Assembly (NCBI GenBank): GCA_023333565.1
Contig: JAJKFH010003106.1
Coordinates: forward strand, 186,001 to 250,000
Length of the DNA stretch: 64,000 nucleotides
Direction: 5' to 3'
Source of the DNA: Puffinus mauretanicus
Lineage: Eukaryota; Chordata; Aves; Procellariiformes; Procellariidae
A program made the translations under genes and the position numbers. Under the pieces are notes generated by a model. The model had not been told where the DNA came from, ran no database searches, and saw only the letters and a program-made list of their open reading frames with translations. Positions 36,407 to 48,887 of the stretch are shown here, in pieces. The number at the start of each line of letters is the position of its first letter. Position 1 is the first letter of the stretch.

Positions 36407-39400
36407 TACTAAACTATAAGCTGCAAACAGTGTAAGTACAGGTCAGCCTAGTGAGATAAGGGAGTCCTAACTCTTAGCATTAGTTTAAACTATACCTCTT
36501 CTTGATATTTGCTGCATGTGATCTTGGGCTAGCTAGACAACTTGTGTGGGTCTTCCCACATATATAGGAGATGATATTTTCCTTGGCTAGATTTTGGATA
36601 GGTACATTGTAGTAAGTGGCATTCATTGTAGATGCCAAATATGTAATCCTTCTGGGAAATGGTAATTTCTTGAATGAGAAAAGTAAGAAGTCATACAGAT
36701 TTTTTGAGCGCGAAAGAAAAAGAGATAACATAAAGCAGGGGGGAGAGAGAGGAAAAGATATGCAAATTTGTAAGCTACATCCCACTTAACCAGATTTGTA
36801 TGCCCACATTTGTTCGGAAGATGGAACTTTAGTAGGTTAATAGGTCTACTTTGAGACAACCCATAAGAGATATAGAAACAAATGCTAGTCAGCATAGCCT
36901 CTGCTAGATTTATGAGAAACTCACATAAACTAACTGGTGTCATGCTTTAAAATTTAGAATGTGTTTACTGAGTTAAAGTATGCTTATGATTTCAAAATAC
37001 AGCATGAAGCTAGGTCTAAGTGAGGCAAAGTTGTTTGCCTTTGGGAAAGAAACTTAATCTGAACTGAAACAGACAAAAAAACTTAAAGTAGATCTGGGAC
37101 TATTACGCCTTTACATGCTCTTAGTAAAGAGAGACTTTCTATTTCCTTCTTTCTCTGTTTGAAAAATATTAAATTTAGGATGAATTATGAATGGAGATGG
37201 CTTCAAAAACATGAAGCCATCTCTACCCCCAAGAGAAAACAGTAGCAACTTTAAGCTCTTTAGAAGAGCAACTGTTTTCTCATTATATTTATTCATAGAA
37301 CAATAAGTTTTGACATGATATCAGGACCTCTAGGCAGTATTGCTATTCTAATTTATTTAATACAGTGAAGGAATTAATGTTAAATAGGGAATGCTTTGAC
37401 ACAGAGCTGAATTGATGCCTCCATGTCTTATTTGTCTTTAAGTGGGCTTTAATCATTACAGTTTTGTTGCAATCTATATCATTAACTTCACTTAAGCTGA
37501 TTGCCCATTAAACATCGTAATGGTGTGCTAAGCACTTCAGGAAATTAATATTTGTATGCTAGACATTTGTCATTGTCTTACATAAGCTGGAATATTTTGG
37601 ATACCTGCAGGATCATTGCTAATAATAGGTAAGAAATTAAATAATATAGAAGGCTGATATGAATTCACTGCTTTATCATGGGCTAGTCACAGTTTTTTGA
37701 ACATTAACTACGTCTCGTAGTGAAGACCTGCTGGTTTGTAGTGGTATTAAAATTTTACAAGACTGTCTTTTCAGAAGGAGAAAAAAGAAGTAGATGTCCT
37801 TAGTTGGGAGGAGGAGCTAGCTGCCTATCACAGATTGTGGAGCTTTTTAGAGTAGTATAACATAGATTATTATGAAGTGTTTCATTGCATAAGTATTCTC
37901 TAATCAGGAATATTTAAACAAGGTCAAACTAAGAAAATGCTATGTTTTTGGAATTAGGAAAATTCTATACATAAATATTTACCTACCTGAGTTAAAGTTG
38001 GGCAAAGAAACGTAATAATCATAACTTCTTACTGTCACAGTTTCCTGCCAGATAAATAAAGTTTATGTAAGACTATTGATCTGTGCATGTCTGGTATTTA
38101 TGACCTTGATTTCCCACTGTAAATCTTCTAGAAAATGTTTTTGCTCTTAAATAAAGTGTTGCATTCAAAGCTAATATTAGCTAATATAATCAGTGACTAT
38201 ACTTAAACTAATACTGACACATGGATTGCCACCCTCCAATAACTTGTCTTCTGTTTCTCAAATTCTGTTTCTTTGAGAAGAGGAAAAAACTTATTTCCAT
38301 GTAACTTATTAGAAAATAGGAATATTTTCGTCATTTTTTTTTTTCCCCCAGTAAAAATAGGTGAGAATATTGAGACCGAAATGTGTGTGAGGTATCAGTA
38401 TATATTCTGGGAATTTTCTAACGTAAAAACTGACCTGAATTAGAAGTATTGGGCCTTGCTAAAAGGTAAGTCTTGGAGTCAGGAACTGCTGGGAAGGAAG
38501 GAAGAAGTCACAGAAATGGGAATAAGAGAAAAGTATGAAGGAGGTATTTGGCTGGGATCATTAGCTGAGTGAATTAGCCAGGGGGTGTATCGGATGACCC
38601 TGAAGATTCAAGTAATAGAAATGGGATGGAATTCAGTAGCACAGCATGGAAGGTCATACACTAGGGGACTAATAACAAGCATTTCTGCAATAAGCTAGGA
38701 GCTGATCAGCTGAGGTGCAGTAGTCAATCACAGGATGGCTATAAGTTCCTGATACCATACAATCCAAGGGTGTGTTAGCTAATATCTTTCTAGGAGAGAA
38801 AAGGAAATCCGCAAACCGGTATAGAGACCTTACTTGTAATATTAAGTATCGTTACAGTCCTCTTGTTTTCAAAATAGATTGATTTAATCATTAATAGGTG
38901 CAGAAATGTACCACTAAAGTATCTTGGCTTTTAACCCTTAAAATAAAATCTGAGAGGAGGTATGATTTGTTTCACGTAAGCACTTTAGGGAGGCAAATAT
39001 CAGTACTAGACATTAAGTCAATGCGTTTTGCTGGGATATGAGCAAATACATATTAGCTGTCTGTGGATCAGATTGGGTGGCAACTTGAAGACCGGTAACT
39101 CTCAGAGTTGTGATATTCTGGTTCAGCCTTGTAAAGTAAGCAAAAAAAAAAATATCAAACAACCTAGGTGAAGTGAAGCTTTATCAATTTTAGATGTTTT
39201 GGGATCCGGCTATCTGTAATATCAAGTGCTGTAACGGGAAAAAACTTTTTAGCTAGGTCTGTGGCTTTTTTTTTTAATCCCTAATTTATGTGTGGAAAAT
39301 TACATTAACCAAGGATTTGGCCCCAACTCTGTATGATATTCACTAACCAAGAATATGGACAATCAATTTTTTGATATTCATAAACAGCCACTAATATGTG

Positions 39401-40339
39401 TCTATGAGGGGTGCAAAAACGTTACAGGAGGAAGGAGAAGCTGGGAGATAGATTTAAAGAGGAATGATTCAGAGAGCAGTTTTGGCATGTAAATAGACTT
39501 TGGACAGATTGAGGATTAATTTTTTCAGAAGCTCTTCTGAGTGAAGGCAAAATGGGAAAAAAGCTGTTTTGGAGCTAAATACATTGGTCAAGATAAATGA
39601 ATGGGTTAGGGTGGAAGAGTAGTTTTTCAGAAATGCATAGGTGTTCAAAGACAGCTTCAGGAGTTTATTTCTGACTTGGTAACTGAGTAATTATCAATGA
39701 CATGATGATTATTGCCTTGAACCCACTCAAAGAGGAGTACTTATCTGCTACTTATTTGTATGTAATACAGAGAGTAGCAGGCTCATTACCGTTGCCTTTG
39801 GTCAGCAGAGCAAAAGGATATGACGGAGGAAATTAGCTCTCCCGGTGGTGGAAGGCTTTGACACCTGCCATGGCTCTTTTCCTGACTTGCAATTGCCTCC
39901 TCAGTTTGCTACTCTAGCTGAATGCTCCCCCTAACTCTGGGCACATGGTAATTCACATGTGAGCAGTTAATTAATTGGTTCATTTAATCAGTGTGTGTGC
40001 AGAAAAGGCCTTATGCTAGCAGTATTTCTCCCCAGGAGAGGCTGCCCATTTGAGAGACATGGTCTCTATGTCTCCTGATAGCAATTAACAACTACTGAAT
40101 TGCTCCTGCTGAATAATCATGAAATTTGTCTGTCTCGGATCATTTCATGTAGTCTAATAGTTCTTAAATTTAGTATCTTGCCAAACTGGGGCCCATTGGA
40201 ATCAACAGTGATTTCATGTGCTTTTTGAGCTAATTTAAATGAATGCCTTATCTAGATATGAAACTACTTCATGCTTGATGTTTACATATTGATACTTGTT
40301 TGAATATTTTTACAAATATTTGGGCAAAATTTAAATTTT

Positions 40340-40393
40340 TAAATTTAAATTAAGAGCCTTTAAATTAAAAGCCTTTTCTAAATTTAAATTAAG
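40340..40393. repeat. 15-bp AT-only direct repeat with palindromic units
   Basis: TAAATTTAAATTAAG occurs at 40340-40354 and again, identical, at 40379-40393. AGCCTTT also repeats between them. The AAATTT cores are self-complementary, so the region could extrude small hairpins. Confidence 0.7.
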
Positions 40394-43300
40394 GAAGATC
40401 AAAATAAATAACAGTAAATATCATCATAGATTTCTGCTTCTGTTTAATAGCTAAAAGTTCAAAATAAAATTTCTTATTTGTCTACATAATTAGCATATTA
40501 AGACTTGATATCATTACTACCAAATGATTACTTGAAGACCACACTTCTAATTTTTTTTTTTTTTTAATTTCTCTTCAGGAAAGCATGGTGAACAAAGATA
40601 TCTAATAGGTCTTGCATGTTTTCTCTGAAAAACTTGTTCAGAAAAATAACACTTTGTAAATGTGTTGTTTGAACCAGACGCTTGTCATTTGACACACTTG
40701 AGTAAAGCCTCTGACCAGTAAGGGTCATGCTAAAAATCAGGATCCTAACATCTGAAAAAAAATCACAATGGTAGTTGTGAATGAAACAATGTTTCTTTAA
40801 ATCAGCTGCTTTTCCAGTTTGTAAAGAGCCCTGACCTCTAAAGCCTCAGATTCTTTCTGTAAAAGAGTTGTTGTCTCCACTGACTAACTCTTGACATCCA
40901 GGAAAGCAGTCTTTGAAGGCAGAGACTGCTTGAGCCTGCGTGTTCCTTCTAAAAAAACACATTTCAATTAGATCCAACTTGGAATTTTTTGAGGTTTTCT
41001 TTTTGGATTTCAATGCTATGAATAATCCATCCGACAAGGACTGGGACCACCAGTCTGTTTGGAAAGGTCATCAGCCACTGTCAGAAATTTCAGAGGGGCC
41101 TTTCAGATCATGTGTCCAGGGCAGAATATGTCCATGTCTTAAACAATAGAATAAAATTGACATTTCAGTTTAATAATGAAAGTCATTGTTGTGTCGAGCA
41201 AAATTTTAACTATTGTAGTAATGTGAAAGTGCCATTGCCTTTCATCTTTGGATCGCCAGACTAGATTTTCCTCTCTCTACTCTTGTTTTATACTATTTCG
41301 AGTGCACTGGCCCCGCATGGTTACATCTTACTCACACCAATGTAAATCAGGTATATTAAAAAGTACTTTAAAGCAACACTGACTTAAAACCAGCAAAACA
41401 GAAGAAAAAGCTCCCATTATTTGATACTGAAGGACATTGCTCTTCCTATGAAGTCTCTACATTCTTGATTTTTATATAGCTGCATTTATTTTAAAGAGAA
41501 AGATACTCAAGCAGAGAAAGTATTGAACTAAAATAAGGCAATAGAAGAATAAAAGGTGTAATTAAAAGGAAGTCTTCTATCACTTTTTTAACTTTAATGT
41601 CATTTTTGCTTTTACTTCAATTAATTTTTATTTCTTTTCTGAATTACATCCTTTGATATTCTTTCTCATTATTCCCTAGAACTTGCATTCTTTTTTTTGC
41701 CTAACTTCAGTAGAGCCTCAGGTACTGTCTTTCAGGTAGTGTGTATCAGTCATTCTCAAGGATTTTAGAATGACCTCCTTTTCTTCCTTTTCAAACATTA
41801 TTGTTACATTTAGTACAAACTCTTCCAGAAATAGTCTAGATTTATGCTATCAAGAGCCTCTTCTTACTATTTTCATGGGAGAATAAAAGAAGCTCCTAAA
41901 AAACACATTTTGTTTTCCCCCTGTCTCTCAAAAAAACCACCCCACAACACTTTAACCTAAAAAATCTTCTGAAGATGACTTCTCTTAAGAAACTTAATAC
42001 TTAAATCCAGATACTTGTCAGATGGAATAAATTTGAGCACATCTGGATGTAATGCCTGCCCTACTCATACCACAGGCTTTCACTTTATGTACCTACTTAA
42101 AAAACAAAGTCACAGCAAAAGTGAGAGAAGATTTGCTCTGCAGTGTTAGTGTCTCTCTGAAGTCAAACCTAGAAAAAATTGTCAACTAATCATTGGAAGA
42201 TTAAAAAAAAAGGACAGCTGAAAAGATTTAGTCTGCTAATTGATTAGTATTTTTAACTTCAAAAAAAATCCAGCAATGTTACTTACACTTGTGCAACTAA
42301 CTGCAAATGCCCTTCAGAACAACTAAGTGAATATGACAGAAAGAGAAGACATTTCCAGAAACACTTGGTTTAAATTAAGATAATTTTCGTTTTAAGGTTT
42401 TTAATATCCAACCATGCCTAACTTCAGATAAAACTTAGAGTAACGCTCCCTGGATAGACTAGTATCCAGCATTAATGCACAGGTACACATATGTCCTCCT
42501 TCCAGTCAAGAAATAAGGTAATAAGCTCAAATCCAATCTTCTGGTCTATATACTGTAAACATTTAGCAGATTAAATAAGTGAGATGAATCATCTTATCAG
42601 CTCTCTTTACCATAGTAGAATTGCAACAGCAATAGAAAAGAGAGATTAAAAGAGAATAAACCAAAAGGAAATGCCAGTGAAGATAGAGGAATGATGTTAA
42701 AGGGTTGCTGTGATACGTTTAAAAATGACCATAAGAATTCTTACTATATTCAGTTCTCAGTGGCAATTTCAACACCTAAATAAAGGTTATACTAGCAGTA
42801 AGAGCTGGTACTGTGGAAAGGGAAGTTGCATAAATTTGTTTTCAGTTCGTTTGTATCAAATTATTTCTGTTTATTGTGTCAATAACTCAAATTTATGCTA
42901 GTTAAACTGCTGAAAACCGCAATATTTATAAAAATCAGCTGTTTTTTTTTAAGAAACATCAAGGAAATCTTTCTGCCTTTTTTTAAAGACTGGATCTGCT
43001 GAAATAAAGTAAAGATTAGTTAAATTTCCTGTAAAAATAAACCAAGGAAATCTTTAGCAGAAATAAAATGAATTTAATCTTCATGCTATATCATGTTTAT
43101 GCAACCAGAAAGCAGTAAAAACTGTTTATTTTTCCAAATGCAAGGATAGTGATAAGTAGCTGTGTTTATATCTTTTTAGAATAGAAATTAAAACACGTAT
43201 TATAATAAATAATAGTAAACAGAAATCTTCCCTTAGCCATGGATTGTGCAAGGTTATTTTAGCATAGAGTGCCTCTGAGAGTTCTAGATCTTTGCCAAAA

Positions 43301-45045
43301 AATTCAGCATGTTGAAATTAGTTAATGGGTACCCAAGTTTAAGGGAGGATGACAGCCATATTTGAAGAGAGTACTATGGCATCAGCCTAATTTGATTTGG
43401 AGGTCAGGATTAAAACAAAATGAAGACACTCTAGAGTAAGGAAATTGTTTGTATTTGTTAAAAGTATTTGGTATGACTGCATTATCCAAAGCACTGGTAA
43501 AGCCTTAAAGACATTTTGAAGATTTTAATATCCCATTTACATTTTCAACCATTTATTTTAAACTGATTTGTCTGTCTTTAAAAGTGATTAATACATGGAA
43601 CCTAGACACACTGACTAAATGAAACAAAATCCCCCTTAGGAACACTTCACTGAAAACATTGTCCTAGTTACTAAAATAATAATTATAGTGAAAGTTTCTG
43701 GAGATAAAATTATATCAAAATATGCCTCTGAGCTTATAACTTATTTAGTCAAGCTAAAATTTAGCTTGACCCAAAATTTATTAAGTCAAACTGTGTGTTT
43801 ACGGAGCTCTTTGTTTGAAGAAAAAATAACTCGATAATAAATCTGAGAATAAAAATACAAATACATGCCATATAGGAAAGTTCTTTTATGTGATTTTTTA
43901 AAACAATGAATTTTTACATACATATTCTGTCTACAGTGGGATTTTATCCTGATCTGACGCACACTTTTGAGATAGAATAAATGATAATAATTCCCAGAGC
44001 TGCAATCTTTTTAATTAAATTTGCATTCCACCTATCTGTGATAGATGGGTAGGCACTTGACAGGAGATTAAAGTTAAATGATGCCCCTTACCCAATAGTT
44101 AGTTATTTTTGTATGTGATTTTACAGGTTTCTTGGGCAATAGCTTTAGATTAAAAAAATGACAGATGTAAGTGTATGTGTGTGCATGTGTATCAAATGCA
44201 CTCATTTGATCAACATTAAAAGTGCAGTTTGCACAAACTTGTCCCTGTTTGAATCCTGAGCTTATTTCTGACTCCTTGAAGGCATTTTGGTCCTCTCATA
44301 CTTTGAATACTAAATATATGTTTAGTCTGAACCTCTGACACAGTTATTGCCATCCAAGTTCGTTCTTCTTCATGTTAGGTCATATGTTTTTCAATTTTGT
44401 CCCCAATTTTCATTAATGTATTATTAAAATATTGCATTGGAATAATATTAAAATATTACATAGCTCAGTTTTATGCATAATTTGGTTTAATGTTTCTTAG
44501 TAATTGTCCGTATATTTTAGAGCAAAATCATAGCAAGCTTTTCTCAGCTGGTATGTTTTGGTAGTTGGAATCACAACTGAAACTCCATTTCTGAAAACTT
44601 ATACTGAAATTTCTATTGAAATTTAATTGTTATAATTTCCCAAACAGGATTTTAGAAGCTGTGGCTAGAGGCATAATGTCTACCTAATAGATCTTGAAAG
44701 TTAAAAAAATGTGGAGAGCTTCATTAACTCATTGCTTTACAGCTACAATTCCAGAAGTTAACTATACCATATGGCTGACAAAAAGAATTAAATAGCAGCT
44801 GTTAATCCATTGGGTTGAGAACATGACATAGAAGACTGTCTTTTGCCTCTAGTATGTATCTTTGTCTCAGGTATATGTATCTAATCTGATTATTACCTTA
44901 GTAGGTATAGCATATGTATCTTGCCAGACAAACTACCAGTAAGGTATAGAAGTTGTGAGATGTACACTTTGTATAGATGGGGATACTGAAGAAAGAAACC
45001 AAGGACATCAGGGAAATCCAGAGAGCAATGTAAAGCTTATGTGCT

Positions 45046-45392
45046 TTACAGGGCACATTGCTTCTCATTTTCTGGTAGTTTATTATACAGTGGGGCTTCT
45101 TCAGCACGTGTCACCTCCTCCTCTGGGGATATTCTGAAATCTTTGCCTTCTGGCCAGTTCATGATCACCTCCAAGACTCCTGGGCGACTGGGGTTTCCTA
45201 TTCGGGCCCGTTGTGTGATCAGTGCGACCCACTTACTCCATGTAGCATCGGTTGCATGATGTGTAAGGGGACCTTCTCTTTGAACATCCAGCCCAGCACC
45301 GGCAGTCGGGGTGCCAGGAGGAGCTGTGCTTCAGTACCGACCACTTCCGAAGCAGCTCGAACACCTTCATATGCTGCCAATATCTCCTTCTC
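45046..45392 (-). pseudogene. ERV pol, distal fragment (connection/start of RNase H)
   Basis: Beyond the CR1 insertion the pol frame resumes in the same register, with a Leu-Pro-Val-Leu-Gly-Trp core typical of the retroviral connection domain. A one-base frameshift lies near 45255-45270, after which another frame carries on to a stop at 45046-45048. That stop falls where the RNase H domain should begin, and the sequence to its left no longer resembles pol. The catalytic part of RNase H and the whole integrase are absent. Joined sequence is deliberately not given. Confidence 0.75.
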
Positions 45393-47283
45393 TGGAGCTC
45401 TGGCTGGGACTCAAGAAAAAAAAGGAGAGTTTATCACTTGTGGAAGAAGGGGCAGGCAAGTCAAGAACAGTACAGGGATCTCGTTAGATCGTGCAGAGAG
45501 GAAATTAGAAAGGCAAAAGCCCGGCTAGAACTCAACCTGGCCGCTGTCGTGAGAGACAACAAAAAATGCTTTTACAAGTATATTAATGACAAAAGGAGAG
45601 CCAAGGAGAATCTTCATCCTCTATTGGATGCGGGGGGGAACGTTGCCACCAGGGATGAGGATAAGGCTGAGGTACTCAATGCCTTCTTTGCCTCAGTCTT
45701 TAGCAGTCAGAGCAGTTATCCTCAGGGTACTCAGCCCCCTGAGCTGGATGACAAGGACGACGAGCAGGATAGACCCCCATAATCCATGAGGAAGAAGTTA
45801 ACGACCTGCTACGCCACCTGGACGCTCACAAGTCTATGGGGCCGGATGGGATCCACCCGAGGGTGCTGAGGGAGCTGGCGGAGGAGCTTGCCGAGCCGCT
45901 CTCCATCATTTACCAGCAGTCCTGGTTAACTGGGGAGGTCCCGGACGACTGGAGGCTCGCCAATGTGACGCCCATCTATAAGAAGGGCCGAAGGAGGATC
46001 CGGAGGAACTACAGGCCGGTCAGCCTGACCTCAGGTGCCGGGGAAGATCATGGAGCGGTTTGTTTTGAGGGCGCTCACGAGCCATGTCCGGGACAACCAG
46101 GGGATCAGGCCCAGCCAGCACGGGTTCATGAAAGGCAGGTCCTGCTTGACCAACCTGATCTCCTTCTATGACCAGGTGACCCACCTGGTGGATGAGGGAA
46201 AGGCTGTGGATGTGGTCTACCTGGACTTCAGTAAAGCCTTTGACACTGTCTCCCACAGCATTCTCCTAGAGAAGCTGGCGGCTCACGGCCTACACAGGTG
46301 CACTCTTCGCTGGGTAAAAAACTGGCTGGACGGCCGAGCCCAGAGAGTTGTGGTCAACGGAGTTAAATCCAGTTGGTGGCCGGTCACGAGCGGTGTTCCC
46401 CAGGGCTCAGTTTTGGGGCCGGTGTTGTTCAATATCTTTATCGATGATCTGGACGAGGGGATCGAGTGCTCCCTCAGTAAGTTTGCAGATGACACCAAGC
46501 TGGGCGGGAGTGTTGATCTGCTTGAGGGTAGGAAGGCTCTGCAGAGGGACCTGGACAGGCTGGATCGATGGGCTGAGGCCAACTGTATGAGGTTCAACAA
46601 GGCCAAGTGCCGGGTCCTGCACTTCGGCCACAACAACCCCAGGCAGCGCTACAGGCTTGGGGAAGAGTGGCTGGAAAGCTGCCCAGAGGAAAAGGACCTG
46701 GGGTGCTGGTTGACAGCCGGCTGAACATGAGCCGGCAGTGTGCCCAGGTGGCCAAGAAGGCCAATGGCATCCTGGCCTGTATTAGGAATAGTGTGGCCAG
46801 CAGGAGCAGGGAGGTGATCGTTCCCCTGTATGCGGCACTAGTGAGGCCGCACCTCGAATACTGTGTTCAGTTTTGGGCCCCTCACTACAAGAAGGACATG
46901 GAGGTGCTGGAGCGTGTCCAGAGGAGGGCAACAAAGCTGGTGAAGGGCCTGGAGCACAAGTCTTATGAGGAGCGGCTGAGGGACCTGGGACTGTTTAGTC
47001 TGGAGAAGAGGAGGCTGAGGGGAGACCTCATCGCGCTCTACAACTACCTGAAAGGAGGTTGTAGTGAGGTGGGTGTTGGTCTCTTCTCCCAAGTAACAGC
47101 GATAGGACGAGAGGAGATGGCCTCAAGTTGCGCCAGGGGAGGTTTAGATTGGACATTAGGAGAAATTTCTTTACTGAAAGAGTGGTCAGGCCTTGGAAGA
47201 GGCTGCCCAGGGAAGTGGTTGAGTCACCATCCCTGGAGGTATTTAAAAGACGTGTAGATGAGGCCCTTAGGGACATGGTGTAG
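45393..47283 (+). pseudogene. CR1 ORF2 remnant: reverse transcriptase
   Basis: This encodes the RT of a non-LTR retrotransposon, which copies CR1 RNA at nicked chromosomal DNA. Visible RT blocks include a GPDGIHPRVLRELA-like motif at about 45836-45880, the YRPVSLTS motif near 46010, [10 protein letters not shown] near 46222, [11 protein letters not shown] near 46390 and the catalytic FADD at 46482-46493. The C-terminal part has the conserved [22 protein letters not shown] stretch, split here by position near 46960-47020. At least four frame disruptions (about 45782, 46035, 46700 and 47080) and a premature stop near 45780 inactivate it. The normal stop codon is at 47281-47283. The endonuclease domain is missing. 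Confidence 0.93.
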
Positions 47284-47377
47284 GGGGCATGGTGTGTTGG
47301 ATTGACGGTTGGACTCGATGATCTTAAAGGTCTTTTCCAACCTTACTGATTCTATGATTCTATGATTCTATGATTCT
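45393..47377 (+). mobile_element. CR1 LINE, 5'-truncated, inserted in ERV pol
   Basis: A roughly 1985-bp CR1 in the opposite orientation to its host ERV. It lacks the 5' UTR, ORF1 and the endonuclease part of ORF2 but keeps the reverse transcriptase and the 3' UTR (47284-47377), ending in nearly four GATTCTAT repeats. The host sequence TTCTC occurs at both junctions (45388-45392 and 47374-47378), where it overlaps the CR1 tail, so it may be a target duplication or microhomology used for priming. The insertion postdates the ERV. Confidence 0.95.
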
Positions 47378-48887
47378 CAGTTGGAGTGTAGCGGGCCTCG
47401 GATCCTCTGTATCCCCGACTCCAGAACCCTATGGGTCGACCTCGAGTCTCCCCTGGTGCTTTCTGCCAGAGGCTCCAGGTAGGGCCATTCTCCCCGGCTG
47501 CGGTGTAGAGCACATTCTTTACATCTTATCTTGCCTGGACTGGCCCAAGGGCTACTGCATGAACTATCTCCTGTTTAATTTGTTCAAAGGCTTGTTGTTG
47601 CTCAGGGCCCCATTTGAAGTCATTCTTCTTCCTGGTCACGTGATAGAGAGGGCTTACGATCTGACTGTAATTTGGAATATGCATTCTCCAAAAACCCACA
47701 ACGCCTAAGAAAGCTTGCGTTTCCTTTTTGCTAGTTGGTGGGGACATGGCTGTTATTTTGTTGATCACATCCATTGGGATCTGACGACGTCAATCTTGCC
47801 ATTTTATTCCTAAAAACTGGATTTCCTGTGCAGGTCCCTTGACCTTACTTTGTTTTATGGCAAAACCGGCTTTCAGAAGGATTTGAATTATTTTCTTCCC
47901 TTTCTCAAAAAGTTCTTCTGCTGTGTTGCCCCATACGATGATGTCATCAATGTATTGCACATGTTCCGGAGCCTCACCCTGTTCCAGTGCGGTGTGGGTC
48001 AGTCCATGGCAAATGGTAGGGCTGTGTTTCCACCCCTGGGGCAGTCGGTTCCAGGTGTACTGGACGCCCCTCCAAGTGAAAGCAAACTGTGGCCTGCACT
48101 CTGCCGCCAAAGGGATTGAGAAGAACGCATTAGCGATGTCAATTGTGGCGTACCACTTGGCTACCTTTGATTCCAGTTCATATTGAAGTTCTAGCATGTC
48201 CGGCACGGCAGCACTCAGTGGCGGCGTGACTTCGTTCAGGCCACGGTAGTCTACTGTTAGTCTCCACTCTCCATTGGACTTTTGCACTGGCCATATGGGA
48301 CTGTTGAAGGGTGAGCGAGTCTTGCTGATCACTCCTTGGCTCTCCAGTTGACGAATCAGCTCATGGATGGGGATCAGGGAGTCTCGGTTGGTGCGGTATT
48401 GCCGCTGGTGCACTGTTGTGGTAGCGATTGGTACCTGCTGTTCTTCAACCCTCAGCAACCCCACAACAGAAGGGTCCTCTGAGAGACCAGGCAAGGTGGA
48501 CAGCTGTTTAATTTCCTCCTTCTCCAGGGCAGCTATACCAAAAGCCCACCGGTACCCTTTTGGGTCTTTGAAATACCCTCTCCTGAGGTAGTCTATGCCA
48601 AGGATGCACGGAGCCTCTGGGCCAGTCACAATGGGGTGCTTCTGCCACTCATTCCCGGTTAGGCTCACTTCGGCCTCCAATACAGTTGACTCTTGGGATC
48701 CCTCTGTCACTCCAGAAATACAAATGGGTTCTGCCTCTGTATAGCTTGATGGCATCAGGGTACACTGTGCACCGGTGTCTATGAGAGCCTTATACTCCTG
48801 TGGGTCTGGTGTGCCAGGCCATCGAATCCACACAGTCCAGTAAACCCGGTTGTCCCTTTCCTCCACCTGACTGGAGGCAGGGCCCCT
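47378..48887 (-). pseudogene. ERV protease and reverse transcriptase (proximal pol)
   Basis: Directly after the gag amber codon the same frame stays open as pol. The aspartic protease active site DTGA lies at residues 30-33 counted from the GTG at 48866; the protease would mature Gag-Pol. The RT follows, with a fingers region (SPFNSPIWPV), motif A (ATIDIANAFFSIPL), motif B (LPQGWKHSP) and catalytic YIDD at residues 305-308 (47943-47954). The frame is broken by a TGA at 47790-47792 and a TAA at 47526-47528, but no frameshift occurs up to the CR1 junction. The FFSIP and FLG.KW contexts fit class III ERVs. It is inactive as it stands. Confidence 0.88.

Larger units (their letters stand above)
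29138..45045. other. 16 kb of AT-rich single-copy DNA, no gene recognised
   Basis: This is the longest featureless interval. No frame exceeds about 111 codons and none shows a domain. It contains small microsatellites near 30330-30362 and 36370-36406 (TA/CA), a TTTG run near 32462, and an AT-only direct repeat at 40340-40393. The block 39720-40260 contains several homeodomain-type TAATTA/CAATTA motifs and E-boxes in moderately complex sequence and may be a conserved non-coding element. The left edge of the truncated ERV lies at its right end. Confidence 0.55.

Noticed and set aside
44400..45045. A 3' LTR or env gene for the ERV
   Set aside because: The interval lacks LTR termini, the promoter block and any env-like frame; it is ordinary AT-rich DNA.
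46020..47276. Minus-strand open frames within the CR1
   Set aside because: They are antisense to the CR1 RT, which is clearly coding-derived on plus.
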